A stretch of 64,000 nt of DNA from Sphingomonas phyllosphaerae FA2. Its GTDB lineage: Bacteria; Pseudomonadota; Alphaproteobacteria; Sphingomonadales; Sphingomonadaceae. This document shows, piece by piece, positions 10,399 to 22,858 of the stretch. The stretch spans positions 1,973,676 to 2,037,675 of the forward strand of contig NZ_KE386571.1 of the NCBI RefSeq assembly GCF_000427645.1, in the 5' to 3' direction. Position numbers and translations under genes: made by a program. The notes under the pieces are model-generated. The model saw only the letters and a program-made list of their open reading frames with translations. It had not been told where the DNA came from and ran no database searches. The first letter of the stretch is position 1. Each line of letters starts with the position of its first letter.

Positions 10399-10629
10399 AT
10401 GAGCAAGCTTCATCTGGTGTTCGGCGGGCGCGTCAGCGATCCGCGCACCCTCGAATTCAGTGATCTGTCGTCGATCGACATCGTCGGCGTCTTCCCCGAC
10501 TATGCCAGCGCCGAAAAGGCATGGCGCGCCGCCGCGCAGCGCACCGTCGACGATGCCGAGATGAAGTATGTGGTGGTCCACCTCCACCGCTTGCTGGAGC
10601 CCGACCTGCTCACCAAGCCGGCAGCGTAA
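10399..10629 (+). CDS. DUF4170-family protein
   Basis: The 76-aa protein begins MSKLHLVFGGRVSDP and continues with a GVFPDYASAEKAWR motif and a KYVVVHLHRLL strand. This fits DUF4170, a small soluble family common in alphaproteobacteria. The function is unknown. The ATG at 10399 follows a GGGAG ribosome site. It is a single gene between a terminator and a repeat-rich gap. Confidence 0.8.
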   Translation: MSKLHLVFGGRVSDPRTLEFSDLSSIDIVGVFPDYASAEKAWRAAAQRTVDDAEMKYVVVHLHRLLEPDLLTKPAA

Positions 10630-10677
10630 GCCTAATTCGTCGTCTCGGGCTCGATCCGTCGGTCGCGAAGAAGCGGG

Positions 10678-10698
10678 GCCCCGGATCAAGTCCGGGGC
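10678..10698. repeat. 21-bp palindrome, CCCGGATCAAGTCCGGG family, copy 2
   Basis: The core matches copies 1 and 3. The outer two pairs are GC..GC here, against GT..AC at 6640 and AT..AT at 37273, so pairing is preserved. Confidence 0.8.
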
Positions 10699-10785
10699 GA
10701 CGAAAGAGGGATTGATCACTCGATCACTCGACCAGCGCGGGCGAGGACCGGGAGTTTGATCCACCCGGCTTGAATCATTTCCTAT

Positions 10786-10893
10786 CGTCAGCCCGGCGAA
10801 GGCCGGGGCCCAGTCGGGAAGGCCAATGAGAACAAGGCGCGACGCGCATCATCAGGGTCTCCCATCTGGGCCCCGGCCTTCGCCGGGGTGACG
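10786..10893. repeat. Inverted repeat with 27-bp imperfect arms
   Basis: Arms 10786-10812 and 10867-10893 share CCGGCGAAGGCCGGGGCCCA in opposite orientation and end in CGTCA / TGACG. The layout is like the 5587 and 34013 repeats, with a different core. Confidence 0.75.
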
Positions 10894-10950
10894 CTTCCGC
10901 TTGAATGAATCACACTCCACGCGGCCCGCACTTACGGTCTGACCGACCGA

Positions 10951-11730
10951 TCAGAACAATTCATCGAGCGCGTGACGCAAGGCACGCCGCGGCTCCTCGA
11001 ACCCATCCATGTCCAGCGCGTCGAGAAACGCGCGCTGCGGTGCCTCACCGAACCCGCCGAGATCGCGCCAGCCGATGAAGATGTCGCGGTACGGATCGCC
11101 AACGCCCAGCCGGCCGACATCGATGCATCCCGCAATCGTGCCGTCCGCGCCGACGATCAGATTGCCCAGCGAGAAGTCGCCATGCAACACGACCGCACCG
11201 CGGGCATGGCCGGCCAGTTCCTCGACCCGTGCGAGCACCCGCGCCGCACTCCATCCCGCATGTTCGGGATCGAAGTCCTCGACATCGACCAGATCGTCCG
11301 CCACGAGCCGACGCACCACCGGCAACCACCCTGCCACGCCCGAATCGAACGGGCAGTCCGCGGTCGGTAGATCATGCAATCGCTGGAGAAACGCCGCCAT
11401 CTGCCGAGCGATCGGCACACTGCGCCCGGCGCGGTCCGCCTTGATGTAATCACCGGCTGGCACGCCGGGAATCGCGCTGGTCAGCAGCCACGCCGCATCA
11501 TCGGTGACGACGGCAGCCACGATTACCGGTGCTGGCAAGCGCCCGACCAGCCAGCGCAACCGCGCCGTTTCTGCTTCGACAAGATCGCGCGCCACGCCGC
11601 GACCGACCTTGAGAAACCGATCGGTGCCCTCGCCCACGAAGCGATAGACCTCGGCACCGGATTGCCCGTCCGTAACGGGCACCGGACGACGATCGCCGAC
11701 ATGCGCGGCAATCGCGTCCGGCAGGTTCAC
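10951..11730 (-). CDS. APH(3')-like aminoglycoside phosphotransferase family protein
   Basis: The 259-aa protein has the phosphotransferase kinase fold, with catalytic VLHGDFSLGNLIV (HGD and N) near residue 180 and metal-binding IDVGRLGVGDPYRD. The N-terminal lobe includes RFLKVGRG with the likely ATP-contacting Lys. The family includes APH(3') resistance enzymes, but the chromosomal setting next to greA and the lack of mobile features make the true substrate uncertain. The GTG at 11730 is chosen because it sits 1 bp after the greA stop; the open frame would otherwise run into greA. Confidence 0.8.
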   Translation of the reverse strand: MNLPDAIAAHVGDRRPVPVTDGQSGAEVYRFVGEGTDRFLKVGRGVARDLVEAETARLRWLVGRLPAPVIVAAVVTDDAAWLLTSAIPGVPAGDYIKADRAGRSVPIARQMAAFLQRLHDLPTADCPFDSGVAGWLPVVRRLVADDLVDVEDFDPEHAGWSAARVLARVEELAGHARGAVVLHGDFSLGNLIVGADGTIAGCIDVGRLGVGDPYRDIFIGWRDLGGFGEAPQRAFLDALDMDGFEEPRRALRHALDELF

Positions 11731-11731
11731 G

Positions 11732-12208
11732 TCAGATGAACTCGATCTTCGACACCAGATAATAGCGATCGCCTGCCGGCACCGACACCTCGACTTCGTC
11801 GTCGACACTGCGGCCGATCAGCGCACGTCCCATCGGCGAGTTGTAGCTTATCCGCCCGCTTTTCGCATCGGCTTCGGTCTGGCCGACGATCTGATACTTC
11901 ACCGGCTTCTCGTCCTCGTCGAGCAAGGTGACGGTCGCGCCGAACACGATCTTGTCGCCCGACAGATCGCGCGGATCGATAATCTGCGCGCGGCTCAACT
12001 TGTCCTCGATGTCGGCGATCGTCGCCTCGACCTGCCCCTGCCGCTCCTTGGCAGCATGATATTCGGCGTTTTCCGACAGGTCGCCGTGCGCGCGCGCTTC
12101 CTCGATCGCGTCGACGATCAACGGGCGCTCGGTCTTCAGCCGCTTCAGGTCGGCAGTCAGCTTTTCATAGCCTTCCTGCAACATCGGCATCTTCTCGACC
12201 GTCGCCAT
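11732..12208 (-). CDS. greA: Transcription elongation factor GreA
   Basis: GreA enters the RNA polymerase secondary channel and stimulates cleavage of backtracked transcripts. The 158-aa protein shows the N-terminal coiled coil ([16 protein letters not shown]), the [14 protein letters not shown] tip with the acidic DLSENAEY motif that activates cleavage, and a C-terminal FKBP-like domain with SPMGRALIG. Length and motifs are standard. It lies downstream of the car genes on the same strand, 88 bp away. Confidence 0.97.
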   Translation of the reverse strand: MATVEKMPMLQEGYEKLTADLKRLKTERPLIVDAIEEARAHGDLSENAEYHAAKERQGQVEATIADIEDKLSRAQIIDPRDLSGDKIVFGATVTLLDEDEKPVKYQIVGQTEADAKSGRISYNSPMGRALIGRSVDDEVEVSVPAGDRYYLVSKIEFI

Positions 12209-12296
12209 CGCCCTTGTCCTTCGTAAAAACGCGTCCCCGGAAGCGGCCTCCTCCCTGCGAAGGCCACTCCCTACATCAGCACATTATGTCCGGGGA

Positions 12297-15200
12297 TCAG
12301 TTGTGCGGCTGCGAATAATAGGATTGCAGCGGCCGTACTTCAAGGTTGCGTGAACCATCACCCTTAACCGCGGCATGGATCGCCTGCGCCGCCTGCACCG
12401 CCGCCGAGGCGGTGGTGAAGTACGGCACTTTGCCGTTCACCGCCGACGCACGGATCGGCTGCGAGTCCTTCAGGCTCTGCCAGCCCTCGGTGGTGTTGAA
12501 GATCAACGCGATCGCGCCGTCCTTGATCCGGTCGACGATATGCGGCCGCCCCTGCGCGACCTTGTTGACCGTCTCGACCGGCAACCCGGCGCGCGACAGG
12601 TGATCGGCGGTGCCGGTCGTCGCGACGATCGTGAAGCCGGCATCAACCAAAGCGCGCACCGCAGGGACGATCAGGTCCTTGTCGCCGGACTTGACGCTGA
12701 CGAACACCGCGCCGCTGGTCGGCAGCACGGTGCCCGCGCCGAGCTGCGACTTGGCGAAGGCGGTGGTGAAATCGGGCGAGATGCCCATCACCTCGCCGGT
12801 GCTCTTCATCTCCGGCGACAGCACCGGATCGATCCCGGGGAAGCGCGCGAACGGGAACACCGCTTCCTTGACCGCGAAATAATCGATGTCGCGGTCGATC
12901 TTCGGCAGGTCGCGCAATTTCTCGCCCGCCATCACGCGGCTGGCGATCTTGGCGATCGGCGCGCCGATCGCCTTGGCGACGAACGGCACCGTCCGGCTGG
13001 CGCGCGGGTTGACCTCGATGAGATAGACCTGCCCGTCTTTGACCGCGAACTGGATGTTCATCAGCCCGACGACACTCAGCCCGCGCGCCAGCGCCTCGGT
13101 CTGGCGCTCGATCTCGGCGATGATCTCGGCCGGCAACGAATAGGGCGGGATTGAGCAGGCGCTGTCGCCCGAATGGACCCCGGCTTCCTCGATATGCTGG
13201 AGCACGCCCGCGACCACCACGTCCTCGCCGTCGCAGATCGCATCGACGTCGACCTCGATCGCGTCGCGCAGATACTGGTCGATCAGCACCGGCGCGTCGC
13301 CCGAAACCTGCACCGCAGTCTGGATGTAATCCTCCAGCTGCTGGTCGCTGTCGACGATCTCCATCGCGCGCCCGCCGAGCACGTAGCTGGGGCGCATCAG
13401 CACCGGATAGCCGATGCGATTGGCGACGTTCAGCGCCTCGGCGCGGCTGCGCGCGATGCCGTTCGACGGCTGGAGCAGCTTGAGCCGGTTGACCAACGCC
13501 GCGAACCGCTCGCGATCCTCGGCCAGATCGATCGCATCGGGCGAGGTGCCGAGGATCGGGATCCCCGCCTTCTCCAGCGCGCGCGCGAGGTTCAGCGGGG
13601 TCTGCCCGCCGAACTGCACGATTACCCCGACCAGCTCGCCCTTCGACTGTTCGACGTGCAGGATCTCCAGCACGTCCTCGGCGGTCAGCGGCTCGAAATA
13701 GAGCCGGTCGGACGTGTCATAGTCGGTGCTCACCGTCTCCGGGTTGCAATTGACCATGATCGTCTCATAGCCCGCGTCCGCCAGCGCGAAGCAGGCGTGG
13801 CAGCAGCAATAATCGAACTCGATCCCCTGCCCGATCCGGTTCGGCCCGCCGCCCAGGATCACGATCTTGCGGCGATCCGACGGCTGCGCCTCGTTCTCGG
13901 GCTCGCCGAACGACGGCGCCTCATAGGTCGAATACATATACGGCGTCTTGGCGTCGAACTCGGCCGCGCAGGTGTCGATCCGCTTGAAGACCGGACGCAC
14001 GCCCAGCTTCAGGCGATGCTCGCGCACTTCGTCCTCGGTCACGCCGCCGGTCATCGCCTTGACCGCCTCGTGGATCAGCCCCGAACCGCGCGCGATCCCG
14101 CGCTCCATGCCGCGCAAATTCGCCGATTGCAGCGCCAGCCACGCCAGCCGCTTGTCGCTGAAGCCCATCGCCTTCAGCCGGCGCATGCCCGCCGCCTCGA
14201 TCGGCAGCCCGTCCTTCATCACCTCGTTCTCGGCGGCGACGATCTCCGCCATCCGCTCGAGGAACCACGGATCGTATTTGGCGATCGCATTCACCTCGGC
14301 GACCGTGAAGCCCTCGCGCAGCGCCTGCGCCGCGACCAGAAGCCGGTCAGGCGTCGGCGAGGCGAGCGCCGCCTCGATCTCGGCGCGCGGCGCGCCGACC
14401 AGCCGCTCGACATGGTTGAAGCCCGACAGCCCGGTCTCCAGCCCGCGCAGCGCCTTCTGCATCGATTCGTGGATGTTGCGGCCGATCGCCATCACCTCGC
14501 CGACCGACTTCATCGCGGTGCCCAGCACCGCCTCGGCGCCCTTGAACTTCTCGAACGCGAAGCGCGGGATCTTGGTGACGACATAGTCGATCGTCGGCTC
14601 GAAGCTCGCCGGGGTTGCGCCGGTGATGTCGTTCTCGATCTCGTCGAGCGTATAGCCGACCGCCAGCTTGGCGGCGACCTTGGCGATCGGGAAGCCGGTC
14701 GCCTTCGACGCCAGCGCCGACGAACGCGACACGCGCGGGTTCATCTCGATCACGATCAGGCGGCCGTCCTTCGGATTGACCGCGAACTGCACGTTCGACC
14801 CGCCGGTCTCGACGCCGATCTCGCGCAGCACCGCGATGCTGGCGTTGCGCATGATCTGATATTCCTTGTCGGTCAGCGTCAGCGCCGGCGCGACCGTGAT
14901 CGAGTCGCCCGTATGGACGCCCATCGGATCGACATTCTCGATCGAGCAGATGATGATGCAATTGTCCGCGCGGTCGCGGACCACCTCCATCTCATATTCC
15001 TTCCAGCCGAGCAGCGATTCCTCGATCAGCACCTCGGTGGTCGGGGAGGCGTCGAGCCCCTTGCGGACGATCTCGATGAATTCCTCGCGATTGTACGCGA
15101 TCCCGCCGCCGGTACCGCCCAAAGTGAAGCTCGGGCGGATGATCGCGGGCAGCCCGACCTTGTCCAGCCCGTCCAGCGCTTCCTTCTCGGTATGCGCGAT

Positions 15201-15641
15201 ATGGCTGCGCGCGCTTTCCAGCCCGATCTTGTCCATCGCGTCGCGGAACTTCAGCCGGTCCTCGGCCTTGTCGATCGCATCGGCGTCGGCGCCGATCATC
15301 GTCACGCCGAACTTCTCCAGCGTGCCGTCGCGGAACAGCGCAAGGGCAGTATTGAGCGCGGTTTGCCCCCCCATGGTGGGAAGAACCGCGTCCGGACGCT
15401 CACGTTCGATGATCCTTGCGACGACTTCCGGGGTGATCGGCTCGACATAGGTGGCGTCGGCCAGCTCCGGATCGGTCATGATCGTCGCCGGGTTCGAATT
15501 GACCAGGACGATGCGATAGCCCTCTTCCTTGAGCGCCTTGATCGCCTGCGTGCCCGAATAATCGAACTCGCACGCCTGCCCGATGATGATCGGACCCGCG
15601 CCGATGACGAGGATGGAGGAGATGTCGGTGCGTTTGGGCAT
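12297..15641 (-). CDS. carB: Carbamoyl-phosphate synthase large subunit
   Basis: CarB makes carbamoyl phosphate from ammonia (released by CarA), bicarbonate and two ATP, feeding arginine and pyrimidine synthesis. The 1,114-aa protein has two homologous ATP-grasp halves, each with an N-terminal preATP motif ([19 protein letters not shown] and [18 protein letters not shown]), and a C-terminal MGS-like allosteric domain. The ATG at 15641 overlaps the stop of the preceding small gene (TAATG), which places all three car-cluster genes on one transcript. Confidence 0.98.
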   Translation of the reverse strand: MPKRTDISSILVIGAGPIIIGQACEFDYSGTQAIKALKEEGYRIVLVNSNPATIMTDPELADATYVEPITPEVVARIIERERPDAVLPTMGGQTALNTALALFRDGTLEKFGVTMIGADADAIDKAEDRLKFRDAMDKIGLESARSHIAHTEKEALDGLDKVGLPAIIRPSFTLGGTGGGIAYNREEFIEIVRKGLDASPTTEVLIEESLLGWKEYEMEVVRDRADNCIIICSIENVDPMGVHTGDSITVAPALTLTDKEYQIMRNASIAVLREIGVETGGSNVQFAVNPKDGRLIVIEMNPRVSRSSALASKATGFPIAKVAAKLAVGYTLDEIENDITGATPASFEPTIDYVVTKIPRFAFEKFKGAEAVLGTAMKSVGEVMAIGRNIHESMQKALRGLETGLSGFNHVERLVGAPRAEIEAALASPTPDRLLVAAQALREGFTVAEVNAIAKYDPWFLERMAEIVAAENEVMKDGLPIEAAGMRRLKAMGFSDKRLAWLALQSANLRGMERGIARGSGLIHEAVKAMTGGVTEDEVREHRLKLGVRPVFKRIDTCAAEFDAKTPYMYSTYEAPSFGEPENEAQPSDRRKIVILGGGPNRIGQGIEFDYCCCHACFALADAGYETIMVNCNPETVSTDYDTSDRLYFEPLTAEDVLEILHVEQSKGELVGVIVQFGGQTPLNLARALEKAGIPILGTSPDAIDLAEDRERFAALVNRLKLLQPSNGIARSRAEALNVANRIGYPVLMRPSYVLGGRAMEIVDSDQQLEDYIQTAVQVSGDAPVLIDQYLRDAIEVDVDAICDGEDVVVAGVLQHIEEAGVHSGDSACSIPPYSLPAEIIAEIERQTEALARGLSVVGLMNIQFAVKDGQVYLIEVNPRASRTVPFVAKAIGAPIAKIASRVMAGEKLRDLPKIDRDIDYFAVKEAVFPFARFPGIDPVLSPEMKSTGEVMGISPDFTTAFAKSQLGAGTVLPTSGAVFVSVKSGDKDLIVPAVRALVDAGFTIVATTGTADHLSRAGLPVETVNKVAQGRPHIVDRIKDGAIALIFNTTEGWQSLKDSQPIRASAVNGKVPYFTTASAAVQAAQAIHAAVKGDGSRNLEVRPLQSYYSQPHN

Positions 15642-16024
15642 TATTGTGTCATCCGCGTCAAAGTGACGAATTGGGGCTTCACGAAACTGGCGAGGCAATC
15701 AAACTGCTTATTCGTCAAACCATCTTGATTGACGATAAGCGATGCTTCCTCCGGCACGTCGGTGTCGGTTGCATTGCTTGTCACTGCCCACCGCTCCATC
15801 CGGCACTTGGAAGCAATCCAAGTGACGTACTCGATAGCAGAAGTGTCAAACCGCGTCGGATCATCTTCCTCCCTGCGGTTTGGGTTAGGCCGCATTCCAC
15901 CAGCCTTGGTGTATTTTAAAACCAAGGCTTGGCTCGAACGCTGACGCTCCATCATCCATCTGCTCACTAAAGCGCTTGATAAAACGAGGCCGGCACCGAT
16001 TGCGGCACCGACAATCGCCCTCAC
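15641..16024 (-). CDS. Hypothetical N-anchored protein between carA and carB
   Basis: The 127-aa protein has an N-terminal hydrophobic helix ([18 protein letters not shown]), then a soluble region with three cysteines that I cannot assign. Its GTG start overlaps the carA stop (GTGA) and its stop overlaps the carB start (TAATG), so it is embedded in the car operon by translational coupling. The gene has visibly lower GC than carA and carB. No family is recognised. The role may be unrelated to carbamoyl phosphate. Confidence 0.65.
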   Translation of the reverse strand: MRAIVGAAIGAGLVLSSALVSRWMMERQRSSQALVLKYTKAGGMRPNPNRREEDDPTRFDTSAIEYVTWIASKCRMERWAVTSNATDTDVPEEASLIVNQDGLTNKQFDCLASFVKPQFVTLTRMTQ

Positions 16025-17208
16025 TTCAATGCACCCACAAACCGCTCGAACAGATAGAAACTATCCTGCGGCCCCGGGCTCGCCTCCGGGTGGTACTGCA
16101 CCGAGAACGCCGGCCGGTCGGTCAGCTCCAGCCCCGCGTTCGATCCGTCGAACAGCGACACATGCGTCTCGCGCGCATTCGCGGGCAGCGAGTCGCGCTC
16201 GACCGCGAAGCCGTGGTTCATGCTGGTGATCTCGACCGCGCCGTCGTCGACGCGCTTGACCGGATGGTTCGCCCCGCGATGCCCCTGGAACATCTTGGTT
16301 GTCCGCGCGCCCACCGCCAGCGCCAACAACTGGTGCCCTAGGCAGATGCCGAACAGCGGCTTGCCGGTGTCGAGCAGCTGGCGGATCACCGGCACCGCAT
16401 ATTCGCCCGTCGCCGCGGGATCGCCGGGGCCATTCGACAGGAAGATGCCGTCCGGGTTGAGCGCCATGATCTCGTCGAACGTCGCATTCGCCGGTACGAC
16501 CGATACCTTGGCACCCGCCTGAACAATGTTGCGAAAGATGTTGAACTTGCTGCCATAGTCGATCGCGACGACATGCGGCCGCGCCGCGTTTTGTGCCCCG
16601 TCTGCGGCACCTTCGCCAACATCGAACCCGAAGCCGAGCTTCCAGACGCCGCCCGCCCACGTCCCGTGCGTCTCGCGGGTGACGTCCTTGGCGAGGTCCA
16701 TGCCCTCCAGCCCCGGCCAGCCGCGCGCCATCCTGAGCAGCGCGTCGAGATCGAACTCCCCGGTCGGCGAATGCGCGACCACGCCATTGGGCGCGCCGCC
16801 CGAGCGGATGCGCCGCGTCAGCGCGCGCGTGTCGATCCCGGCCAGTCCGATGCGCGCATGGCGCTTCATCCAGCCGTCGAGATTCTCCATCGCGCGGAAA
16901 TTGCTGGGCGCGGTCGGGTCTTCGCGGACGATCATGCCCAAAGCGTGCGGATTGTCCGCCTCGACGTCGTCGGGGTTCGCGCCGACATTGCCGATGTGCG
17001 GGAAGGTGAAGGTGATGATCTGCCCGGCAAAGGACGGGTCGGTCATGATTTCCTGATAGCCGGTCATCGCGGTGTGGAAGCACACCTCGCCGACCGCGGC
17101 GCCCTCCGCCCCGAAGCCGCGCCCCCACGCGACCTCTCCATTGGCCAGAACGAGGACGCCGGTGGCGCCTTCGGGCATGGGGGCGTGCGGAAACTCTGGC
17201 TCGGCCAT
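16021..17208 (-). CDS. carA: Carbamoyl-phosphate synthase small subunit
   Basis: This glutaminase subunit of carbamoyl-phosphate synthase hydrolyses glutamine and channels ammonia to CarB. The 395-aa protein has the N-terminal CPSase small-chain domain (GEVCFHTAMTGYQEIMTDPS) and a C-terminal class I glutamine amidotransferase domain with LSNGPGDP, catalytic Cys in FGICLGHQ, and His-Glu in QYHPEASPGP. It starts the car transcript, divergent from yqeY. Confidence 0.97.
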   Translation of the reverse strand: MAEPEFPHAPMPEGATGVLVLANGEVAWGRGFGAEGAAVGEVCFHTAMTGYQEIMTDPSFAGQIITFTFPHIGNVGANPDDVEADNPHALGMIVREDPTAPSNFRAMENLDGWMKRHARIGLAGIDTRALTRRIRSGGAPNGVVAHSPTGEFDLDALLRMARGWPGLEGMDLAKDVTRETHGTWAGGVWKLGFGFDVGEGAADGAQNAARPHVVAIDYGSKFNIFRNIVQAGAKVSVVPANATFDEIMALNPDGIFLSNGPGDPAATGEYAVPVIRQLLDTGKPLFGICLGHQLLALAVGARTTKMFQGHRGANHPVKRVDDGAVEITSMNHGFAVERDSLPANARETHVSLFDGSNAGLELTDRPAFSVQYHPEASPGPQDSFYLFERFVGALK

Positions 17209-17303
17209 GATGGGCGGGCACTCCTTGAAAGGGTCGGCAATGTCGCTAAGCCCCGCCCGCTAGAGACGCATCGGCGATGCGTCAATCTGTTAAGGACGAG
17301 TAG

Positions 17304-17756
17304 ATGATTCGCGACGACATCAAGGCAGCGCAGATCGCGGCGATGAAGGCCGGCGACAAGGAAGCGCGCAGCGCTATCGGCTTGATTCAGGCCGCGATCA
17401 AGAATCGCGACATCGAGGCACGCACCGGCACCGCGCCGACCGACGATGACGCGCTGGTGATCGAGGTTCTGCAGAAAATGGTGAAGCAGCGCCGCGAATC
17501 GATCGCGATGTACGAACAGGGCGGCCGCGCCGAACTCGCCGCCGCCGAGGCTGCGGAGGTCGCGGTGATCGAGCGCTTCCTGCCTGCGCAGATGAGCGAG
17601 GACGAGACCAAGGCAGCGATCGAGTCGATCAAGGCCGATCTCGGCGCGAGCGGCATGAAGGACATGGGCCGCGTGATGGCCGAACTGAAGGCCCGCCATG
17701 CCACGACGCTCGATATGAGCAAAGCCAGCGGGCTGGTGAAGGCGGCTTTGGCCTGA
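17304..17756 (+). CDS. GatB/YqeY domain-containing protein
   Basis: The 150-aa all-helical protein matches the stand-alone YqeY family, related to the tail domain of the GatB tRNA amidotransferase subunit. Hallmarks are KEARSAIGLIQAAIKN, VLQKMVKQRRESIAMY, LPAQMSEDE and MGRVMAELKAR. The family is broadly conserved but its role is not settled; tRNA-related activity is assumed from homology. The ATG follows AAGGA. Confidence 0.9.
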   Translation: MIRDDIKAAQIAAMKAGDKEARSAIGLIQAAIKNRDIEARTGTAPTDDDALVIEVLQKMVKQRRESIAMYEQGGRAELAAAEAAEVAVIERFLPAQMSEDETKAAIESIKADLGASGMKDMGRVMAELKARHATTLDMSKASGLVKAALA

Positions 17757-17760
17757 TTTC

Positions 17761-17946
17761 GTAAAAGAAGAAGGTTTGGATCGCGCAGAGGCGCGGAGGC
17801 CCAGAGAGGTGGCGCCTGCCGCGCCGATCCGAGCTGCCTTCGCGGCTCCTCAAGTCTCATCGTAGCAATGGGAGATGCGCTGGCGCGCAGCGGAACGTCT
17901 CTGCGCCTCTGCGCCTCTGCGCGAACACCCCTTCTTCTTAACTTCG
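17761..17946. repeat. Large imperfect inverted repeat (GCGCAGAGGCGC family)
   Basis: The left part (GAAGAAGG...CGCGCAGAGGCGCGGAGG) is complemented by the right part (GCGCCTCTGCGC twice, then CCTTCTTCTT). The arms enclose a GC-rich loop of roughly 90 bp. The element fills the gap between yqeY and dnaG and ends shortly before the dnaG promoter-like box. Confidence 0.75.
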
Positions 17947-18000
17947 TGATGAAACCGAACAGTCGTTGCCGACTCACCACGGATCAGCCATAAGCGTCGG

Positions 18001-18006
18001 TATAAT
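18001..18006 (+). promoter_or_regulatory. Candidate -10 box very close to the dnaG start
   Basis: A perfect TATAAT lies 6 bp before the dnaG GTG start. No good -35 at 17 bp is seen. If used, transcription would begin at or next to the start codon, giving a leaderless or nearly leaderless mRNA. The match may be chance. Confidence 0.4.
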
Positions 18007-18012
18007 GCGAAG

Positions 18013-19907
18013 GTGAGTTTGACCCCCGCCTTCCTCGATGAGCTTCGCGCACGCACCTCGCTGACCGCGCTCGTCGGCAAGACCGTGAAGCTCACCCGCG
18101 CCGGCCGCGAGTCGAAGGGTTGCTGCCCGTTCCACAACGAGAAGACGCCCAGCTTCTACGTCAACGACGACAAGGGCTTTTACCACTGCTTCGGCTGCTC
18201 GGCGCATGGCGACGCGATTCGCTGGCTGACCGATCATCAGGGCCTGCCGTTCATGGACGCGGTGAAGGAACTCGCCGCCGCCGCCGGAATGGAAGTCCCC
18301 GCCCCCGACGCGCGCGCCGCGCAGCGCGCCGAAAAGGCCAAGTCGCTCCACGACGTCATGCAAGCCGCCGCCGACTGGTTCACCCAGCAACTCGCGGGGA
18401 TCGACGGTGCGGAGGCGCGCGCCTTGCTCGACCGTCGCGGGATCAAGGACGCGACGCGCAAGGCGTTTGGCTTCGGCTATGCCCCCGACGCGCGCGGCCG
18501 TTTGCGGACCGCGCTCAAGGACTTCGGCGACGACATGCTCTTCGAGGCCGGGTTGCTGATCCAGGTCGAGGGCAAGGAGCCCTATGACCGGTTCCGCGGC
18601 CGGCTGATGATCCCGATCCGCGACCCGCGCGGGCGCGTGATCGCGTTCGGCGGGCGGATCATCGGCGAGGGCGAGCCCAAATATCTCAACTCGCCCGACA
18701 CCCCGCTCTTCGACAAGGGGCGGACGCTCTACAATCTCGATCGTGCGCTGCCCGCCGCGCGCAAGACCGCGCGGCTGTTCGTGGTCGAGGGCTATATGGA
18801 CGCGATCGCGCTGGCGCAGGGCGGGATCGGCGAGACCGTTGCCCCGCTCGGCACCGCGCTGACCGAGCAGCAGCTGGAGCGGCTGTGGCGCGTGGTCGAC
18901 GTGCCGATGCTGTGCTTCGACGGCGACAAACCCGGGCAGAAGGCCGCGATCCGCGCCGCGCACCGCGCGCTGCCGATGCTCGCGCCCGGCCGCAGCCTCG
19001 GCTTCGCGACGCTCCCAGAGGGACAGGATCCCGACGACCTGATGCGCGCCAAGGGTGTGCAAGGGTTCGAGGCGCTGGTGCGCGAGGCGGAGCCGCTGGT
19101 CGATCGGCTGTGGAAGCACGAACTCGCCGCCGAACCGCTCGACACGCCCGAGCAGCGTGCCGGACTGAAGAAGCGGCTGAACGACCTTGCCGAGACGATC
19201 GCCGACCCGTCGGTAAAGTCCGAATACAAGGCCGAATTCCGCAACCGCTTCGACGAGCGCTTCGCGCGGCAGCGGCAACCGTTCCAGCAGCGCCAGCCCT
19301 TCTACCCGATGGGGCAGCGCAAGCCCGGCCAGAAATGGTCGCCGCCCCCGCCCCCCGTCACCGAGGACGCCAAGAAGGTCGGCGCCGCCGGCAACATCGA
19401 TCGCGTGCTCGCCAAGGCGGTGCTGGCCGGGCTGATCCGCCACCCCGCGGAGATCGCGCGGCACATGGAGGTGCTGGGCAGCCTCAAGCTCGCCGATGGC
19501 GCGCTGGGCCGGTTGTTCGAGGCGGTCGTCGATGTCGCGCTGGAAGACCGCCGCGCCACGCCGCTTGATAGCGGCGGGCTCGTCACCATATTGGCGCGAT
19601 CCGGTTTCGAGGCGATCGCCCACGATCTTCTGAGAGCCGATACGATGCCCTATTCGTTCACCAGGGCCGGTGGCGACGAAAAGCAGGCGCGCGAGGACCT
19701 CGACGAGGCGATCGCGGTGCTGATCGCGCGGCCGGAGGTGGATGCAGCGCTCGCCGAGGCAACCTCGACGATGCAGACGCATTTCACCGCCGAGGCGTTC
19801 GAACGGCAGGTGGCATTGGTGAACGAACAGCGCGCGCTCGACGAGCGGCTTGCAAATCTGGTGCAGGCAAACGAAGACGCCCGCGCGCTTGGACCCGAGG
19901 ACGATTG

Positions 19908-19908
<1 letters not shown>
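18013..19908 (+). CDS. dnaG: DNA primase
   Basis: DnaG makes RNA primers at the replication fork with DnaB helicase. The 631-aa protein has an N-terminal CHC2 zinc-binding domain ([12 protein letters not shown]...[11 protein letters not shown]), the RNA polymerase/Toprim core with EGYMD and the [10 protein letters not shown] acidic motifs, and a C-terminal helicase-binding region. Length is typical. The start is GTG at 18013. Its stop overlaps the rpoD start, as in the conserved dnaG-rpoD part of the macromolecular synthesis operon. Confidence 0.97.
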
Positions 19909-21935
<2,027 letters not shown>

Positions 21936-21942
21936 ACGCTGA

Positions 21943-21971
21943 CGGAGAGCGGGGACGTCCCCCGCTCTCCG
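21943..21971 (+). terminator. Strong hairpin after rpoD
   Basis: A 12-bp perfect stem (CGGAGAGCGGGG with its complement) and 5-nt loop lies 7 bp after the rpoD stop. There is no T-run, so it may act as a processing or pausing hairpin rather than a classical terminator. Confidence 0.6.
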
Positions 21972-22124
21972 CTCCGGTCCCGATCATCAATCCGGGTCAG
22001 CAATCGCGAACGACGGGTCGCCGCCTACGCGCTGTAAACCGCCCCTTTACATCCCCACGCTAACGCTGGCTTTCGACCGCCGTGCCACCGCTGGCACGGA
22101 AGGCGTCACCGAGCGGAGGAAAGC

Positions 22125-22784
22125 GTGACCATCGCCATCGAGAAGCGGCCGCAAGGCTGCGCCGCGACCATCCTGTCCATGGTCGCTAGCGACGGCACCG
22201 CCGCCGCGCCGCATGCGCGTGCGCTGGCCGAGCCCACCGCGACGCTGCGCGACATCGCTGACGCGATCCACGCCCTATGCGTCATTCACGGTGCCTTCCC
22301 CGGGATCGTCGACCATGCCAGCAACGGCTGCACCGATCCGTTCGCACGCGACTGGCTCGCTCAGGCCGCCGCCGCGGTCAGTGGAGAACGCGCATTGCTG
22401 GTGCGCCTGACCGCCGCGGTCGGCCCCCTGCCCTCGACGCCGGGTCAGGCCGCATCGCAGGCGGCGATCCTAGGGCAACGCAACGCGCTGGAAATGCTGG
22501 CGCGCTCCGACCGCGCGGGCTGTGCCACCGGCACGGCGCTCGCATTCGTGCTCGACTGGGCGGCGATCCGCACGGTGCTGGATTGCTGCGCCCGACGCAT
22601 GGCGTTGCCGCTTAGCGACCCCTTCGCCGGTGCCGCGACACAGGCGATCGCGCTGCTTCGCGCGATCGAGGCGACCGCGCCGGTCGAGCGCGCGATGGCG
22701 TTTGGCGCGCAGCAGATGCTCGCGCAGCATCGCGGCCTCTGGCAATTGCTGGAGTCGCGCGCCACCGCACGCCACGCAATGTAA
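22125..22784 (+). CDS. Hypothetical protein
   Basis: The 219-aa protein is alanine-rich and predicted helical, with no transmembrane segment or signal peptide seen. A short motif, VIHGAFPGIVDHASNGC, and several internal cysteines stand out. I recognise no named family. It lies alone between rpoD and a MoxR-VWA gene pair, 74 bp upstream of moxR on the same strand. Codon use looks like the core genes around it. Confidence 0.65.
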   Translation: MTIAIEKRPQGCAATILSMVASDGTAAAPHARALAEPTATLRDIADAIHALCVIHGAFPGIVDHASNGCTDPFARDWLAQAAAAVSGERALLVRLTAAVGPLPSTPGQAASQAAILGQRNALEMLARSDRAGCATGTALAFVLDWAAIRTVLDCCARRMALPLSDPFAGAATQAIALLRAIEATAPVERAMAFGAQQMLAQHRGLWQLLESRATARHAM

Positions 22785-22858
22785 CGCTTCGGTCCTTGCG
22801 CGTGCGCGACTGCCGCCGCTATTCCATACCCGATCTTCGACGAGGAACGGGTTGAGCG

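Larger units (their letters stand above)
10630..10950. other. Gene-free gap with two palindromic repeats
   Basis: The 321 bp between the DUF4170 gene and the phosphotransferase gene hold no convincing gene. They contain the palindrome at 10678-10698 and the larger inverted repeat at 10786-10893, both of which could end transcripts from the two convergent genes. Confidence 0.75.

Noticed and set aside
10951..11730. Acquired antibiotic-resistance gene
   Set aside because: The phosphotransferase has core-like composition, sits tightly behind greA and has no mobile element nearby. It is more likely a chromosomal kinase of unknown substrate.
13173..15728. Very long open frame opposite carB (851 codons)
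   Set aside because: It is an antisense shadow of carB caused by high GC and third-position bias. Similar frames lie opposite dnaG, mfd, fadN, rpoD and eno. None shows a domain.
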